Shown: positions 37,340 through 47,861 of the stretch, in pieces
Position numbering within the stretch: the first letter of the stretch is position 1
Layout of the letters: every line of letters starts with the position of its first letter
From: JAIRVZ01 sp031553415
Lineage (GTDB): Bacteria; Bacteroidota; Bacteroidia; Bacteroidales; Azobacteroidaceae
Assembly: GCA_031553415.1 (NCBI GenBank)
Contig: JAVBLO010000027.1
Coordinates: forward strand, 1-64,000
Direction: 5' to 3'
DNA: 64,000 nucleotides
Notes under the pieces: generated by a model
Database searches by the model: none
Told to the model about the DNA's origin: nothing
The model's input: the letters and a program-made list of their open reading frames with translations, nothing else
Program-made: the position numbers and the translations under genes

Positions 37340-40300
37340 ATGTCGAAACTAAAAACAGAATTTATGTACAATACAATATATAAAGGATTCAGCAAGAGCA
37401 TCTTCTTGTTAGCAGCAATATGGATGTTATTCGCATTTATACCTGTTCATGCTCAGAGCGACACAGCCAAAGTTTCCGGAGGTGTGGTTATTGATCAATA
37501 TGGGACTCCGGTGCCGGGTGTTGAAGTATCTGTTAAAGATAAAAGATTTCAAGTTGTTACTAAAGAAGATGGATCGTTTGATCTTGATTTTAAACAAGGC
37601 GATATACTTACATTTTCCCATACCAGTTACTTATATAAGGAAGAAAAAGTGAAAAAGGCAGATGCCGGAAAAGTTTTGAAAATTCGTTTGGATAACAAAA
37701 GATTGAAAGATGAAGAAGCAAAAACTTTGGATGCGCTTTACAGGAAAGTTGATAAGGAAAGCTTTCTGGGAGCAGTGGCAACTATTTATACAGACCAATT
37801 AACTACAACATTGGCAAGTAATATCACTGCGGCTTTACCTGGTAGAATGCAGGGATTATATACATCCCAGAATTTTGGAATCAATCTCCCTTACATCAAC
37901 GGATGGGGAGATCCTAATGCTGCAGCCGGCATGCTTCCCGACAACAATTACATGTTTTCTTTATCTTCAAGGGGAACAACTCCTGTTGTGTATGTTGACG
38001 GGGTTCAACGTGATTTCACTTCCGTAGACCCTGAAGGCATAGAATCAGTATCCATACAAAAAGATGCTTTGTCGGGTATCATGTTAGGAGGAAGAAGCTC
38101 CAACAGCGTTTTGTTGATAACGACAAAAGAACCTGTAAAAAGCGGCTTCCAGCTATCCTTTACTGGTAAATATGGTGTTCAGAAGCCTGTAAAAATGCCG
38201 GATCCCTTATCTGCCGACCAATATTCATATTTGCTGAACGAGGCATTGACCAACGAGGGGAATCCACCGGTTTATACTTATAACGATTTTGAGGCTTACA
38301 GAACAGGAAGCGATCCTTACGGGCATCCGAATGTGAACTGGTATGACCAGGTGTTGGATAAAAGTTCTCCTATCCAGTCATACACATTGAATGCTACCGG
38401 AGGAAACGATATCGTACAATATTTTATCAATTTGGGTTATTTCAATGAAGAAGGATTGTTCAAAACTTCTTCGCAGAATTCATACAACACGAATTATTCA
38501 TACGACCGGTATTTAATCACATCAAAAATCAATGTAAAAGTTACTGACGATTTGAAAGTCGGGGCAACCATATTGGGAAGAATCCAGAATGATAACCAAC
38601 CGGGCGGCTCTGGCGGAGGCATGTTTAATATATTGACCTCATTATACAACACGACTCCCAATAATGCATATCCGGTCTATAATGCGAATGGTTCTTACGG
38701 AGGAAACCAATCTTTTCCGGTCAACCTGTTGGCTAATACTCTTGGATCGGGTTATGCGAGCAGTAATGCACGCGATGCAATGGCGAATGTAACTGTAAAT
38801 TATGATTTACACGCACTTTTGAAAGGACTTTCTTTTTCTGCCCAGGGTAATATCACAACCCAAAGCCGTTCTTCATTGATGCGATACAAACAATCGCAGG
38901 TATTCCAATACAAAGGAATTGATGAAAATGGAAAATTGTTATATCAATCTTATGGAACGTCTGTTCCGCAATCAAATGATTATGTGCCGGTTTCCAATGC
39001 ACAACAAATGTATGGACAATTGGCTTTCAATTATAAAACGAATATAAGAAAACACGGAATCAATGCCATGTTACTGGGAGATGTCCAGGAAGTATTGATT
39101 AATTATTTACTTCCGAAAAAATTCGGGAACATCAACGGAAGAGTGGATTACGATTTCGACAAGAGATATTTTGTACAAGCAGCAATTTCCGAAACCTATT
39201 ATAACAGGTTTGCTCCTGATGAACAGTGGGGAACATTTTATGCTTTCGGATTGGGTTGGGATGTAAGCCGCGAGAAATTTATGGCCGGGCTGGATTGGTT
39301 AAACCAGTTAAAATTCCGGGGAGTATATGGGAAAACAGGAAATCTGGGCGGTTCGGAAGGAGACAACTATTTTACATGGAGAGAAGGTTATGTAGGGGGC
39401 AATGCTCATGCATACGGGTCGTATGGTTTCGGTACAAGCGGTGGTGTGATTGAATCAGTTTATGAATTCCAGAGAATGTTGGTGAACAAACACATGACTT
39501 ACGAAAAAGCCCATAAAGTGAATGTCGGGACCGATATCGCCGTATTGAACAATACTATCAAGTTCAATGCCGATTTTTACCATGACAACTATTATGATTT
39601 ATTGATGACAAGAGGGAAGAGCACTTCCTTGGCCGGTTTGTATTATCCTTTGGAAAATATAGGTAAAGTTCTGAGGAAGGGTGCCGAGTTAGCTATTACT
39701 TATCAGGATCATATCGCTGATTTCAACTATTTTATTACTGCCAACTGGACACGCGAACAATCTGAATTGGTGTTCATAGACGAGCAGGAACAACTGGCCG
39801 ATAATTTGAAAAGAACAGGTAAACCTGCCGGTACAATGTTCGGATTGATTTGCGATGGTTTTTTCCAGTCCCAGGAAGAAATTAATAATTCTGCATTGAT
39901 TCCGGGACAAACCATCCGACCGGGAGACCTGAAATACAGGGATATGCCTAATAAATTGGATGCAAACGGAAATCTGGTCGGTGATGGTGTAATTGACCAA
40001 TACGATTTGGTGCCTGTCGGATTTGACAAACCATTAAAATATTTCGGACTTAACTTCGGATTTGAATATCGCGGAATAGAATTTTCCATGTTATGGCAGG
40101 GTGCTTATGACCGTGATATCTATTTATCAGATTCCGGAACATGGTTTATCTCCGGATTCCAGCAAGTAGACAAAGCTTATGGACAAGCTTATACTCACCT
40201 GTTAGGACGATGGACTCCTGAAACTGCAGAAACAGCTACTTTCCCCCGTCTTAAACCCAATGGGAATACCTATAACAATTCCCCTCTTAACGGATACAAC

Positions 40301-40534
40301 TCTTTCTGGGTAAGATCAGGAAATTACATCCGCTTGAAAAATGTCAGTGTCGGATATTCCCTTCCCGATTCCTTCTGCCGCAACCATTTTGGCGGAGTGA
40401 GGGTGAAATTATTTGTTGACGGACAAAATCTCTTGACAAAGGCGGCTTGCAGTTTGGTTGATCCTGAAGTGATGGACTTTTCTAACTATCCCATGTTGAA
40501 AGGTTTTAATTTCGGTGTTAATGTTAAATTCTAA
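37340..40534 (+). CDS. SusC/RagA TonB-linked outer membrane transporter
   Basis: About 1064 residues with a signal peptide ending in VHAQ. There is a carboxypeptidase-regulatory-like domain (VSGGVVIDQYGTPVPGVEVSV), a plug with YVDGVQRDFTSVDPEGIE and IQKDALSGIMLGGRSSN, and a long barrel ending in VNVKF. The plug phrase departs from the usual KDASATAIYGxRGANG, so it is a divergent SusC subtype. No STN domain is present, so it does not signal to FecR directly. Starts at 37307 (overlapping the previous gene), 37340 and 37364 are all possible. SusD follows after 12 bp, and these two form the natural pair. Confidence 0.92.
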   Translation: MSKLKTEFMYNTIYKGFSKSIFLLAAIWMLFAFIPVHAQSDTAKVSGGVVIDQYGTPVPGVEVSVKDKRFQVVTKEDGSFDLDFKQGDILTFSHTSYLYKEEKVKKADAGKVLKIRLDNKRLKDEEAKTLDALYRKVDKESFLGAVATIYTDQLTTTLASNITAALPGRMQGLYTSQNFGINLPYINGWGDPNAAAGMLPDNNYMFSLSSRGTTPVVYVDGVQRDFTSVDPEGIESVSIQKDALSGIMLGGRSSNSVLLITTKEPVKSGFQLSFTGKYGVQKPVKMPDPLSADQYSYLLNEALTNEGNPPVYTYNDFEAYRTGSDPYGHPNVNWYDQVLDKSSPIQSYTLNATGGNDIVQYFINLGYFNEEGLFKTSSQNSYNTNYSYDRYLITSKINVKVTDDLKVGATILGRIQNDNQPGGSGGGMFNILTSLYNTTPNNAYPVYNANGSYGGNQSFPVNLLANTLGSGYASSNARDAMANVTVNYDLHALLKGLSFSAQGNITTQSRSSLMRYKQSQVFQYKGIDENGKLLYQSYGTSVPQSNDYVPVSNAQQMYGQLAFNYKTNIRKHGINAMLLGDVQEVLINYLLPKKFGNINGRVDYDFDKRYFVQAAISETYYNRFAPDEQWGTFYAFGLGWDVSREKFMAGLDWLNQLKFRGVYGKTGNLGGSEGDNYFTWREGYVGGNAHAYGSYGFGTSGGVIESVYEFQRMLVNKHMTYEKAHKVNVGTDIAVLNNTIKFNADFYHDNYYDLLMTRGKSTSLAGLYYPLENIGKVLRKGAELAITYQDHIADFNYFITANWTREQSELVFIDEQEQLADNLKRTGKPAGTMFGLICDGFFQSQEEINNSALIPGQTIRPGDLKYRDMPNKLDANGNLVGDGVIDQYDLVPVGFDKPLKYFGLNFGFEYRGIEFSMLWQGAYDRDIYLSDSGTWFISGFQQVDKAYGQAYTHLLGRWTPETAETATFPRLKPNGNTYNNSPLNGYNSFWVRSGNYIRLKNVSVGYSLPDSFCRNHFGGVRVKLFVDGQNLLTKAACSLVDPEVMDFSNYPMLKGFNFGVNVKF

Positions 40535-40546
40535 ATACCCTGGAAA

Positions 40547-42358
40547 ATGAAAAATATGATTCTGAATAAATATTTTATTATAGGTTTAATTCTATTGTTT
40601 TCGCTGGCATCTTGTAACGATTACGAAGATGTTCCTGTTGAAATTACGACAATTGACTATGTTTTTGATGCTACCGATTCTTTAGGATTCAGGGCCCAAG
40701 GTTACCTGGCCGATATGTATAGCAAAATGTACAATGGACATGAACGTTTCAAACCAACTTATGGTATTAACCAAACCAGCTATCTGGAGGCGGCTACCGA
40801 CAATGCCATATCTTCTGTAGTGGGAACGGATAATGATGTTATGCGGCTGGGACTTGGAAACTATTCATCTTCCAACATGGTGGCGGAAGAGATGTCGTCT
40901 GTTTGGTCGGCTTACTACGCAGGAATACGCCAGGCCAATGTTTTCATCAAACATATTGATGATGTTCCTCTGCTGGCCAAATACACTAACGATTTGAGAG
41001 AAACATATCCATTGAACAGAGCGTGGAAGGCAGAAGCACGGTTTTTACGGGCATTATATTATTTCGAATTGGTTAAACGATTTGGAGGAGTTCCCCTGAT
41101 GGGTGACCGGATTTCCGAACTGAGCGATAACCTGGAGTTATCCCGTAATTCGTATGCCGATTGTATTGATTATATCGTAGCAGAATTAGACGATATCAAA
41201 GACAGTTTGCGGGTACTCCCGCTTTCAGACCCCACAACCGTAGGTTTTGTTGCTACTAAAAATGCGGCATTGGCTTTAAAAAGCAGGGTTTTACTTTATG
41301 CAGCCAGTCCCCTTTTCAATGAAAAATCAATTGAACCTGATAATGAATTGGTAGGGTATACAAATGTTCAGCCGGATGCTGTAAAAGAAAGATGGGCAAA
41401 AGCATCCAAGGCAGCCAAGGAGTTTATTGATACTTATGGCGATAACGGGCAAAAAATACATGGTTTGACTTCCGATTTCCTGAACATATTCCTTGCCGAT
41501 TATCCTGCCAATAAAGAAGTAATTTTTGTAAGGTATGGAGGCAATGGAAATTATCTGGAAAAAACAATAGGGCCGATTGGTTTTAGTCTGCCTGCAGCTA
41601 TGGGTGAAGGAATGTGCAGCCCCACTCAAGACCTGGTAGACGCATTCCCTATGAAAGACGGGAAATCTATAAAAGAATCCACAGCATACGATAGTACCAG
41701 TTTGAATATGTACAAAAACCGTGACCCTCGTTTGGGATACACGATCTTGTATCAAGGTTCCACATGGTTAAAAACAAAAATGGAATTGTTTGAAGGTGGA
41801 ATTAACAACCCTTCCGGGCAAACCAAGAAAACAAAAACAGGCTATTACATGCGTAAATTTATGCAGAAAGCCGAAAATTCGGAAACTTACGGAAATGCCA
41901 ACCACAGGTGGATAATGTTTCGTTATGCGGAAATACTTCTTAATTATGCCGAAGCGGAAAATGAAGTCCGTGAAAAACCCAATCAACCTGATGAAACCAT
42001 TATAGACGCCTTGATAGCATTACGGAAAAGAGCCGGTATAGACATGGGCCGTAATGGTTATTATGGATTGAATCCGAATATGACTAAAGAAGAAATGAGG
42101 AAAGCTATCCAGAATGAACGGAGGATCGAATTGGCTTTTGAAGAACACCGTTTCTTCGATATACGCAGGTGGAGAATAGCCGAAGAAGTATATAAAAAGC
42201 CTCTCCGCCGTGTTGTTATCAACAAGGAAGGAACTACATATACAGTTAATATCGCTCCTGTTTTGTCGGTGACATTCGATCCTAAGAGAAATTTGCATCC
42301 GATTCCTTATCCGGAAGTGATAAAAAATAAGAATATGAAACAAAATCCGGGCTGGTAA
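40547..42358 (+). CDS. SusD/RagB-like surface glycan-binding lipoprotein
   Basis: A 603-residue SusD homologue with a lipobox (SLASC, Cys about residue 23). The core motif is KAEARFLRALYYFELVKRFGG, and the C-terminal motif is QNERRIELAFEEHRFFDIRRW, ending in MKQNPGW. It pairs with the SusC immediately upstream (12-bp gap). It is followed within 50 bp by another SusC, so two transporter systems are interleaved in one operon. Confidence 0.94.
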   Translation: MKNMILNKYFIIGLILLFSLASCNDYEDVPVEITTIDYVFDATDSLGFRAQGYLADMYSKMYNGHERFKPTYGINQTSYLEAATDNAISSVVGTDNDVMRLGLGNYSSSNMVAEEMSSVWSAYYAGIRQANVFIKHIDDVPLLAKYTNDLRETYPLNRAWKAEARFLRALYYFELVKRFGGVPLMGDRISELSDNLELSRNSYADCIDYIVAELDDIKDSLRVLPLSDPTTVGFVATKNAALALKSRVLLYAASPLFNEKSIEPDNELVGYTNVQPDAVKERWAKASKAAKEFIDTYGDNGQKIHGLTSDFLNIFLADYPANKEVIFVRYGGNGNYLEKTIGPIGFSLPAAMGEGMCSPTQDLVDAFPMKDGKSIKESTAYDSTSLNMYKNRDPRLGYTILYQGSTWLKTKMELFEGGINNPSGQTKKTKTGYYMRKFMQKAENSETYGNANHRWIMFRYAEILLNYAEAENEVREKPNQPDETIIDALIALRKRAGIDMGRNGYYGLNPNMTKEEMRKAIQNERRIELAFEEHRFFDIRRWRIAEEVYKKPLRRVVINKEGTTYTVNIAPVLSVTFDPKRNLHPIPYPEVIKNKNMKQNPGW

Positions 42359-42406
42359 TAGCGGGTGATGTTTATCAATTTTTTAATTACTCATACAATT
42401 GATGAT

Positions 42407-45400
42407 ATGAAAAGACTTATTTTATTATTTATAAGCATACAATCCTTTTTCTTTGCATTTGCCCAAGGGCCTTCACAGGTAAGAGGTACAGTATATTCCA
42501 GTGATGGAGAAACGCTGATAGGTGTAACTGTTACTGTCGAAGGTAAATCTATCGGAACGGTAACCGATATGGATGGAGTTTATCATATAGCAGCGAAGCC
42601 GGGCGATAAATTATCGTTTTCTTATTTAGGCTACAAAAAAGAAATCGTGTCGGTGAAAGGCAGTGTCGTTAATGTCACACTTGTTCCCGACCAGACTAGC
42701 CTTGAAGAAGTGCTCGTTGTGGGATACGGCCAGGTGAAACGTCTTACGATGACCGGATCTGTGAGTGGTATTTCTGCAAAAGAAATCAGAACCGTCCCGA
42801 CAGCGAGTATACAGAATACCCTGTCCGGAAGATTGCCCGGATTTTTCTCCCAACAAAGTTCCGGGCAACCGGGAAAGGATGCTTCCGACTTCTTTATCAG
42901 GGGTATAAGTTCATTGAACAATAATGATGAAAACAATGGGAACAGGCCTCTTATTATTGTGGATGACGTGCAATATTCTTACGACCAGTTGAAACAGATC
43001 AATGTCAATGAAATAGAAAGTATATCTATTCTTAAAGATGCTTCAACAACAGCTATTTATGGTATCAAAGGCGCTAACGGGGTATTGGTGGTGAAAACAA
43101 GGAGAGGATCTACGGGCGCTCCTCAGATTAATCTGAGACTTGAGTCGGGGGTTGCCATGCCGGTTCGCACTCCAAAGTTTCTGGACGCATATACTACTGC
43201 CGGCTTGGTCAATGAAGCTTACCGCAATGACGGTTTATTGGACCAGGTTCCATTTTCGGAAGGAGATTTAGAACTTTTCCGTACAGGACAAGACCCTTAC
43301 GGACATCCTGATGTAAATTGGTATAATGAAATTTTCAAAAAATATTCTTTCCAGGAAAATGCAAACCTGGATATCGGAGGCGGTACTGAAAAAGTAAAAT
43401 ATTTTATAACAGGGGGTTTTTTCACCCAAAATGGCTTGGTCCGCAATTTCAACGACCCTCATGGAGAATTAAATACAAACTATTTCTACAGGAGATTTAA
43501 TTTACGTACGAACCTTGATTTCCAGATATCTAAAACACTGTCGATGCGCTTGGATATGAATACCCGTTTTATGAATATCAATGAGCCCGGCAATTTTAAT
43601 GCTGTAGGTGAAATCTATGATTTTTCGAAGATGAGGCCATATTCTGCTCCGGTAATGAATCCGAACGGAACTTATGCATACCATTATAATATGCCCAGTT
43701 CGGAAACGGAGTTACCTACGCTTAACGCCCGTCTGGCGAATGAAGGTTATAAAAGAACAAGGAGATATGACGCGAATATATTGTATTCGGCAACTCAAAA
43801 ACTGGATTTCATTACAAAAGGAATGTATGCTGCCGTACAGGTCGCATACTCCAGTATCGATGAAAATCACCGGAAAATGACAAGGGGAGCCGATCAATAT
43901 CCGAGCTACCATTATGATTCTCAAACAGATTCATATAGTATCAATCCGAGAAATAATAAAACGTACGCCTATTCACCTTACAATTTATCCGGATCGGATG
44001 TTCTTCTCGATCTTGTATCTAAATACAATTCGGATATATCCGCCCGTTTGCATTATGACCAGACATTCAATAGAGATCATGTCTTCAAAGGAATGTTTAT
44101 GTACAACAGGCAAAGTGCAACAGATAAAAAAGAGGTGCCTGCAAATTTTGAGAGCTTTACATTATCTACAAGTTATAATTATAAAAACAAGTATTTGGTC
44201 GACTTTAATATGGCTTATAATGGTACGGACAGATTCGGGAAAAACAACCGTTACGGATTTTTCCCGGCCGGAGGTATTGCCTATAACATTGCAGAAGAAG
44301 ATTTTTTCCGTACTAAATTCAGCCAGATTCAAATGTTGAAATTCAGAGCGTCTTTAGGTATAGTAGGATCTGATGTCGCTCCGGGAGGACGATATATTTA
44401 CAGGCAGCAATATAAACAAGATGGCAAATATTATTTCGCAGAAGAAAAGGATTCGAATGGCGATGCTAATAATGCGTACCATGAAGAAGCTTTGGGAAAT
44501 GATAATGTGACATGGGAAAAGAACAGGAAGTTAAACCTGGCTGTCGACGCTAATTTCCTGAACAAATTCTCTCTGACATTCGAAACATTCTTCGATTATC
44601 GCTATGATCAATTGGTTGAAAAAGAAAATGTATCTTTAATACTGGGACAAAAACTTCCGCCTACAAACTCAGGAGAAACCCAAAACCGCGGATTTGATGG
44701 ACAATTCGGTTATCAGGACAAGTTCGGAGAAGTGGAGTTCAATACCAATTTAGTATTCTCTTATGCAAAAAATAAGATACTTTATATGGCGGAACCTGAT
44801 CTGCGCTATCCTTGGTTATATAAAACAGGGAGACCTATTGGCCAACCGTTCGGATACCTTTTTGACGGTTATTATACCCAGCAGGATATAGCAACAATAG
44901 AAGCAGAGAAAAATTCTCTTGTTAAAACGGTTCCTGCACCAGAGATACCGGTTCAGGCCGGAGACTTGAAATACAAGGATTTGAATAAGGATGGAGTAAT
45001 TGATGACTATGATAAGGCTCCGATCGGTAAACCCAACCTGCCGACTACCAACCTCGGATTGACAATCGGCGCCATGTATAAAGGATTTTCTGTCAGTGTC
45101 TTGTTTCAGGGAGCTTTCAATTATAGTTTTGATGTTATAGGCACAGGTATAGAATCTTTTAAGAGCCAGTTTCAACCTGTTCATGAGAAGCGTTGGACTC
45201 AAGAAAGGGTGGATCAGGGATTACCTGTCGAATTTCCTCGTTTGACAACACTTCCATCCACAATCAACAGCAGTGGCGGATATCCTTCGGATTATTGGTT
45301 GGTGAATGCTTATTACATTCGTCTGAAAACGATCGATTTTTCATATCTGGTACCAACAAAAGCATTGCCTTCAAAATACATAAGTAGTTTGCGCTTTTAT

Positions 45401-45535
45401 GTAAATGCTTATAACTTGTTTACTTACACCAATTACAGTAAGTATCAGCAAGACCCTGAAATTAAAACCAATACGGCAGGTGATGCTTATATGAACCAGC
45501 GTGTAATCAATCTGGGAATGCAGGTGTCGTTCTAA
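42407..45535 (+). CDS. SusC/RagA TonB-linked outer membrane transporter
   Basis: A 1042-residue importer. The signal peptide is MKRLILLFISIQSFFFAFAQ, followed by a carboxypeptidase-regulatory-like domain (VRGTVYSSDGETLIGVTVTV) and a TonB box/plug start (LEEVLVVGYGQVKRLTMTGSV). The plug has ILKDASTTAIYGIKGANGV and the barrel ends in MQVSF. The frame extends to 42365 (GTG-ATG), but the ATG at 42407 starts the signal peptide. No SusD gene follows, so its partner may be the orphan SusD at 33932. A palindromic repeat fills the gap to the next gene. Confidence 0.93.
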   Translation: MKRLILLFISIQSFFFAFAQGPSQVRGTVYSSDGETLIGVTVTVEGKSIGTVTDMDGVYHIAAKPGDKLSFSYLGYKKEIVSVKGSVVNVTLVPDQTSLEEVLVVGYGQVKRLTMTGSVSGISAKEIRTVPTASIQNTLSGRLPGFFSQQSSGQPGKDASDFFIRGISSLNNNDENNGNRPLIIVDDVQYSYDQLKQINVNEIESISILKDASTTAIYGIKGANGVLVVKTRRGSTGAPQINLRLESGVAMPVRTPKFLDAYTTAGLVNEAYRNDGLLDQVPFSEGDLELFRTGQDPYGHPDVNWYNEIFKKYSFQENANLDIGGGTEKVKYFITGGFFTQNGLVRNFNDPHGELNTNYFYRRFNLRTNLDFQISKTLSMRLDMNTRFMNINEPGNFNAVGEIYDFSKMRPYSAPVMNPNGTYAYHYNMPSSETELPTLNARLANEGYKRTRRYDANILYSATQKLDFITKGMYAAVQVAYSSIDENHRKMTRGADQYPSYHYDSQTDSYSINPRNNKTYAYSPYNLSGSDVLLDLVSKYNSDISARLHYDQTFNRDHVFKGMFMYNRQSATDKKEVPANFESFTLSTSYNYKNKYLVDFNMAYNGTDRFGKNNRYGFFPAGGIAYNIAEEDFFRTKFSQIQMLKFRASLGIVGSDVAPGGRYIYRQQYKQDGKYYFAEEKDSNGDANNAYHEEALGNDNVTWEKNRKLNLAVDANFLNKFSLTFETFFDYRYDQLVEKENVSLILGQKLPPTNSGETQNRGFDGQFGYQDKFGEVEFNTNLVFSYAKNKILYMAEPDLRYPWLYKTGRPIGQPFGYLFDGYYTQQDIATIEAEKNSLVKTVPAPEIPVQAGDLKYKDLNKDGVIDDYDKAPIGKPNLPTTNLGLTIGAMYKGFSVSVLFQGAFNYSFDVIGTGIESFKSQFQPVHEKRWTQERVDQGLPVEFPRLTTLPSTINSSGGYPSDYWLVNAYYIRLKTIDFSYLVPTKALPSKYISSLRFYVNAYNLFTYTNYSKYQQDPEIKTNTAGDAYMNQRVINLGMQVSF

Positions 45536-45537
45536 TC

Positions 45538-45593
45538 AAACACAGAAACACAGTGCACAGGGGTTAATTTATAAACTCTGTGCCTCTGTGTTT
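45538..45593. repeat. REP-like inverted repeat (ACACAG/CTGTGT type)
   Basis: Left arm 45538-45555 (AAACACAGAAACACAGTG) and right arm 45576-45593 (CTCTGTGCCTCTGTGTTT) form an imperfect hairpin within the susC to SGNH-GH43 gap. It may act as an RNA processing or attenuation point in the long operon. It resembles the repeat built into the signal peptide at 14911-14972. Confidence 0.65.
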
Positions 45594-45605
45594 AATCAAT
45601 TATTT

Positions 45606-47861
45606 ATGAAGAAAAAAATGTTTTCGTTACTGTTTGCTTTAGTTGCTACAGTATCGTTATCTGCACAAGAGGTCACTCCTTTCAAAGCTGGAGACAGGGC
45701 TGTTTTTTTAGGAAACAGTATCACAGACGGAGGGCATTATCACTCCTATATCTGGTTGTATTACATGACCCGTTTCCCGGATATGCCAATGCGCATATTG
45801 AATGCGGGAATTGGCGGTGACTGTGTTTCCAACATGTATAACAGGTTCGACGGAGATGTCGCGGCTAAAAAACCTACTGTTTTGGTGGTGACATTCGGGA
45901 TGAACGACAGCGGTTATTTTGAATATAATGGTGATAATCCTCAGGCATTCGCAGATCAGAAAGTAAAGGAATGCCACAACAACTATTTATTGTTGGAAAA
46001 ACGTCTGCAAGTGCTGTCCGGCACAAAAATCGTGATGATGGGCAGTTCTCCTTACGATCAAACCGCTGAATTTGAAGGTAATTTGTTCAGGAAGAAAAAC
46101 GACGCCATGCTACGGATTGTCGATTTCCAGGAAGCTTCGGCCAAACAAAACCATTGGGAGTTTTTGGACCTCAATCGTCCGATGACTGAAATCAATGAAA
46201 AAGGGCAACAAACGAATCCTGCGTTTACCATTTGTGGAGGCGACCGTATCCATCCCGATAACGACGGTCACATGGTGATGGCTTATCTTTTCCTGAAAGC
46301 GCAAGGTTTTGCCGGGAAAGAAGTCGCTGGCATGACTATTGATGCCGGAGCAAAAGCAGTAAAAAAATCCGGTAACTGTGAGATTACAGGTTTGCAGGTT
46401 TCTCCCACGACCGTCAGCTTCAACTATCTGGCCAAATCATTGCCTTATCCACTTGATACGATTGCAAGAGGGTGGGGAAGCCGGAGAGGTCAGGCATTAG
46501 CCACCAGGGTTGTTCCTTTCATGGATGAGATGAATAAAGAAATGTTGAAAGTGGAAGGTTTGAACGGTAGTTACCGTTTGCTCATCGACAGACAGCAAAT
46601 CGGAGTCTGGACTGCCTCCGAATTAGCTAAAGGAATAAACCTGGCGGCCGAATCTAAAACACCTCAATACCAGCAAGCATTGAAAGTAATGTTTTTGAAC
46701 GAAGAGCGCTGGGAAATCGAACGCCGTTTCCGCGAATTGGCATGGGTACAATTCAATTTCCTGAAAGAAAGAGGACTGCTCAATGCCGACAACCGCGAAG
46801 CGCTTGATGTTATTGACGCTTATGTCGCTGACGACGGTTGGTTGCGTGGACGCCGTGATATTTACATCAAAGGGATGTCGCCCGAAATCAGAAAAGCATG
46901 GGAAGATGAAATGGACTTGCTTATCAACACCATTTATACAATCAATAAACCGGTAAAAAGAATCATTACATTGGAAAAAGTCCTGACTTCTAATCCCGCT
47001 TTTGCAGGTTGGTATGCCGACCCGGAAGGAACCCTTTTCGATAATCAGTATTGGATTTATCCCACTTATTCAGTTCCATACGAAAAACAACTTTTCTTCG
47101 ATGCTTTCTCTTCATCCGATTTGATTCAATGGAAGAAACACCCGAAAGTATTGGATGTAAAAAATGTTAAATGGGTGAAACGAGCCTTGTGGGCGCCAGC
47201 CATCGTGAAGAAAGACAACCGCTATTTTTTGTTTTTCGGAGGAAATGATATCCAGAGTGATAATGAATACGGAGGAATCGGGGTCGCAGTTGCCGATAAA
47301 CCGCAAGGCCCTTTCAAGGACTATTTAGGCAAGCCGCTGATTGATAAGTTCTATAATGGCGCACAACCAATCGACCAGTTTGTATTTCAGGATAAAGATG
47401 GTAGCTACTATATATATTATGGGGGTTGGAGACATTGCAATGTCGCTAAATTGAATGCTGATTTTACCGGATTCGAACCTTTACCGGGAGGAGGCATATT
47501 CCGGGAAGTCACTCCGAAAGATTACACGGAAGGCCCTTTCATGTTTGTACGCAATGGAAAATACTATTTCATGTGGTCGGAAGGCGCATGGACAGGACAT
47601 GATTACCGTGTAGCTTACGCTATTTCCGACAACCCTTTCGGACCGTTCAACAAAATCGGAACAGTTATCAAAACCAATCCGGAAATGGCTACCGGAGCCG
47701 GACATCATTCTGTAATACACGATCCTCAAACCGGTAAATATTATTTTGTTTATCACCGCCATCCGGCAGGAGATTCTGAAGGAAATCACCGTGAAACCTG
47801 CATCGAAGAAATGTTTTTCGATGATAAGGGATATATACAACAAGTAATTATGACAAAATGA
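45606..47861 (+). CDS. SGNH hydrolase - GH43-like fusion enzyme
   Basis: A 751-residue secreted protein with a signal peptide (1-20). The N-terminal SGNH domain (about 25-245) has GNSIT with Ser38, FGMNDSG and DRIHPDNDGH, a complete catalytic set. Residues about 255-455 form a helical-looking region I do not recognise. The C-terminal domain (about 455-745) is a GH43-type five-bladed propeller with Asp472 (WYADPEG), FQDKDGSYYIYYG and Glu642 (TEGPFMF) at the expected catalytic positions. It would couple ester removal with exo-glycosidase activity on the same chain. The start is the ATG at 45606; the frame runs back into the upstream repeat. The GH92 start overlaps its stop by 4 bp (ATGA). Confidence 0.85.
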   Translation: MKKKMFSLLFALVATVSLSAQEVTPFKAGDRAVFLGNSITDGGHYHSYIWLYYMTRFPDMPMRILNAGIGGDCVSNMYNRFDGDVAAKKPTVLVVTFGMNDSGYFEYNGDNPQAFADQKVKECHNNYLLLEKRLQVLSGTKIVMMGSSPYDQTAEFEGNLFRKKNDAMLRIVDFQEASAKQNHWEFLDLNRPMTEINEKGQQTNPAFTICGGDRIHPDNDGHMVMAYLFLKAQGFAGKEVAGMTIDAGAKAVKKSGNCEITGLQVSPTTVSFNYLAKSLPYPLDTIARGWGSRRGQALATRVVPFMDEMNKEMLKVEGLNGSYRLLIDRQQIGVWTASELAKGINLAAESKTPQYQQALKVMFLNEERWEIERRFRELAWVQFNFLKERGLLNADNREALDVIDAYVADDGWLRGRRDIYIKGMSPEIRKAWEDEMDLLINTIYTINKPVKRIITLEKVLTSNPAFAGWYADPEGTLFDNQYWIYPTYSVPYEKQLFFDAFSSSDLIQWKKHPKVLDVKNVKWVKRALWAPAIVKKDNRYFLFFGGNDIQSDNEYGGIGVAVADKPQGPFKDYLGKPLIDKFYNGAQPIDQFVFQDKDGSYYIYYGGWRHCNVAKLNADFTGFEPLPGGGIFREVTPKDYTEGPFMFVRNGKYYFMWSEGAWTGHDYRVAYAISDNPFGPFNKIGTVIKTNPEMATGAGHHSVIHDPQTGKYYFVYHRHPAGDSEGNHRETCIEEMFFDDKGYIQQVIMTK

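Noticed and set aside
45588..45605. Upstream start for the SGNH-GH43 gene
   Set aside because: It would begin within the right arm of the intergenic palindrome and place residues before a clean signal peptide.
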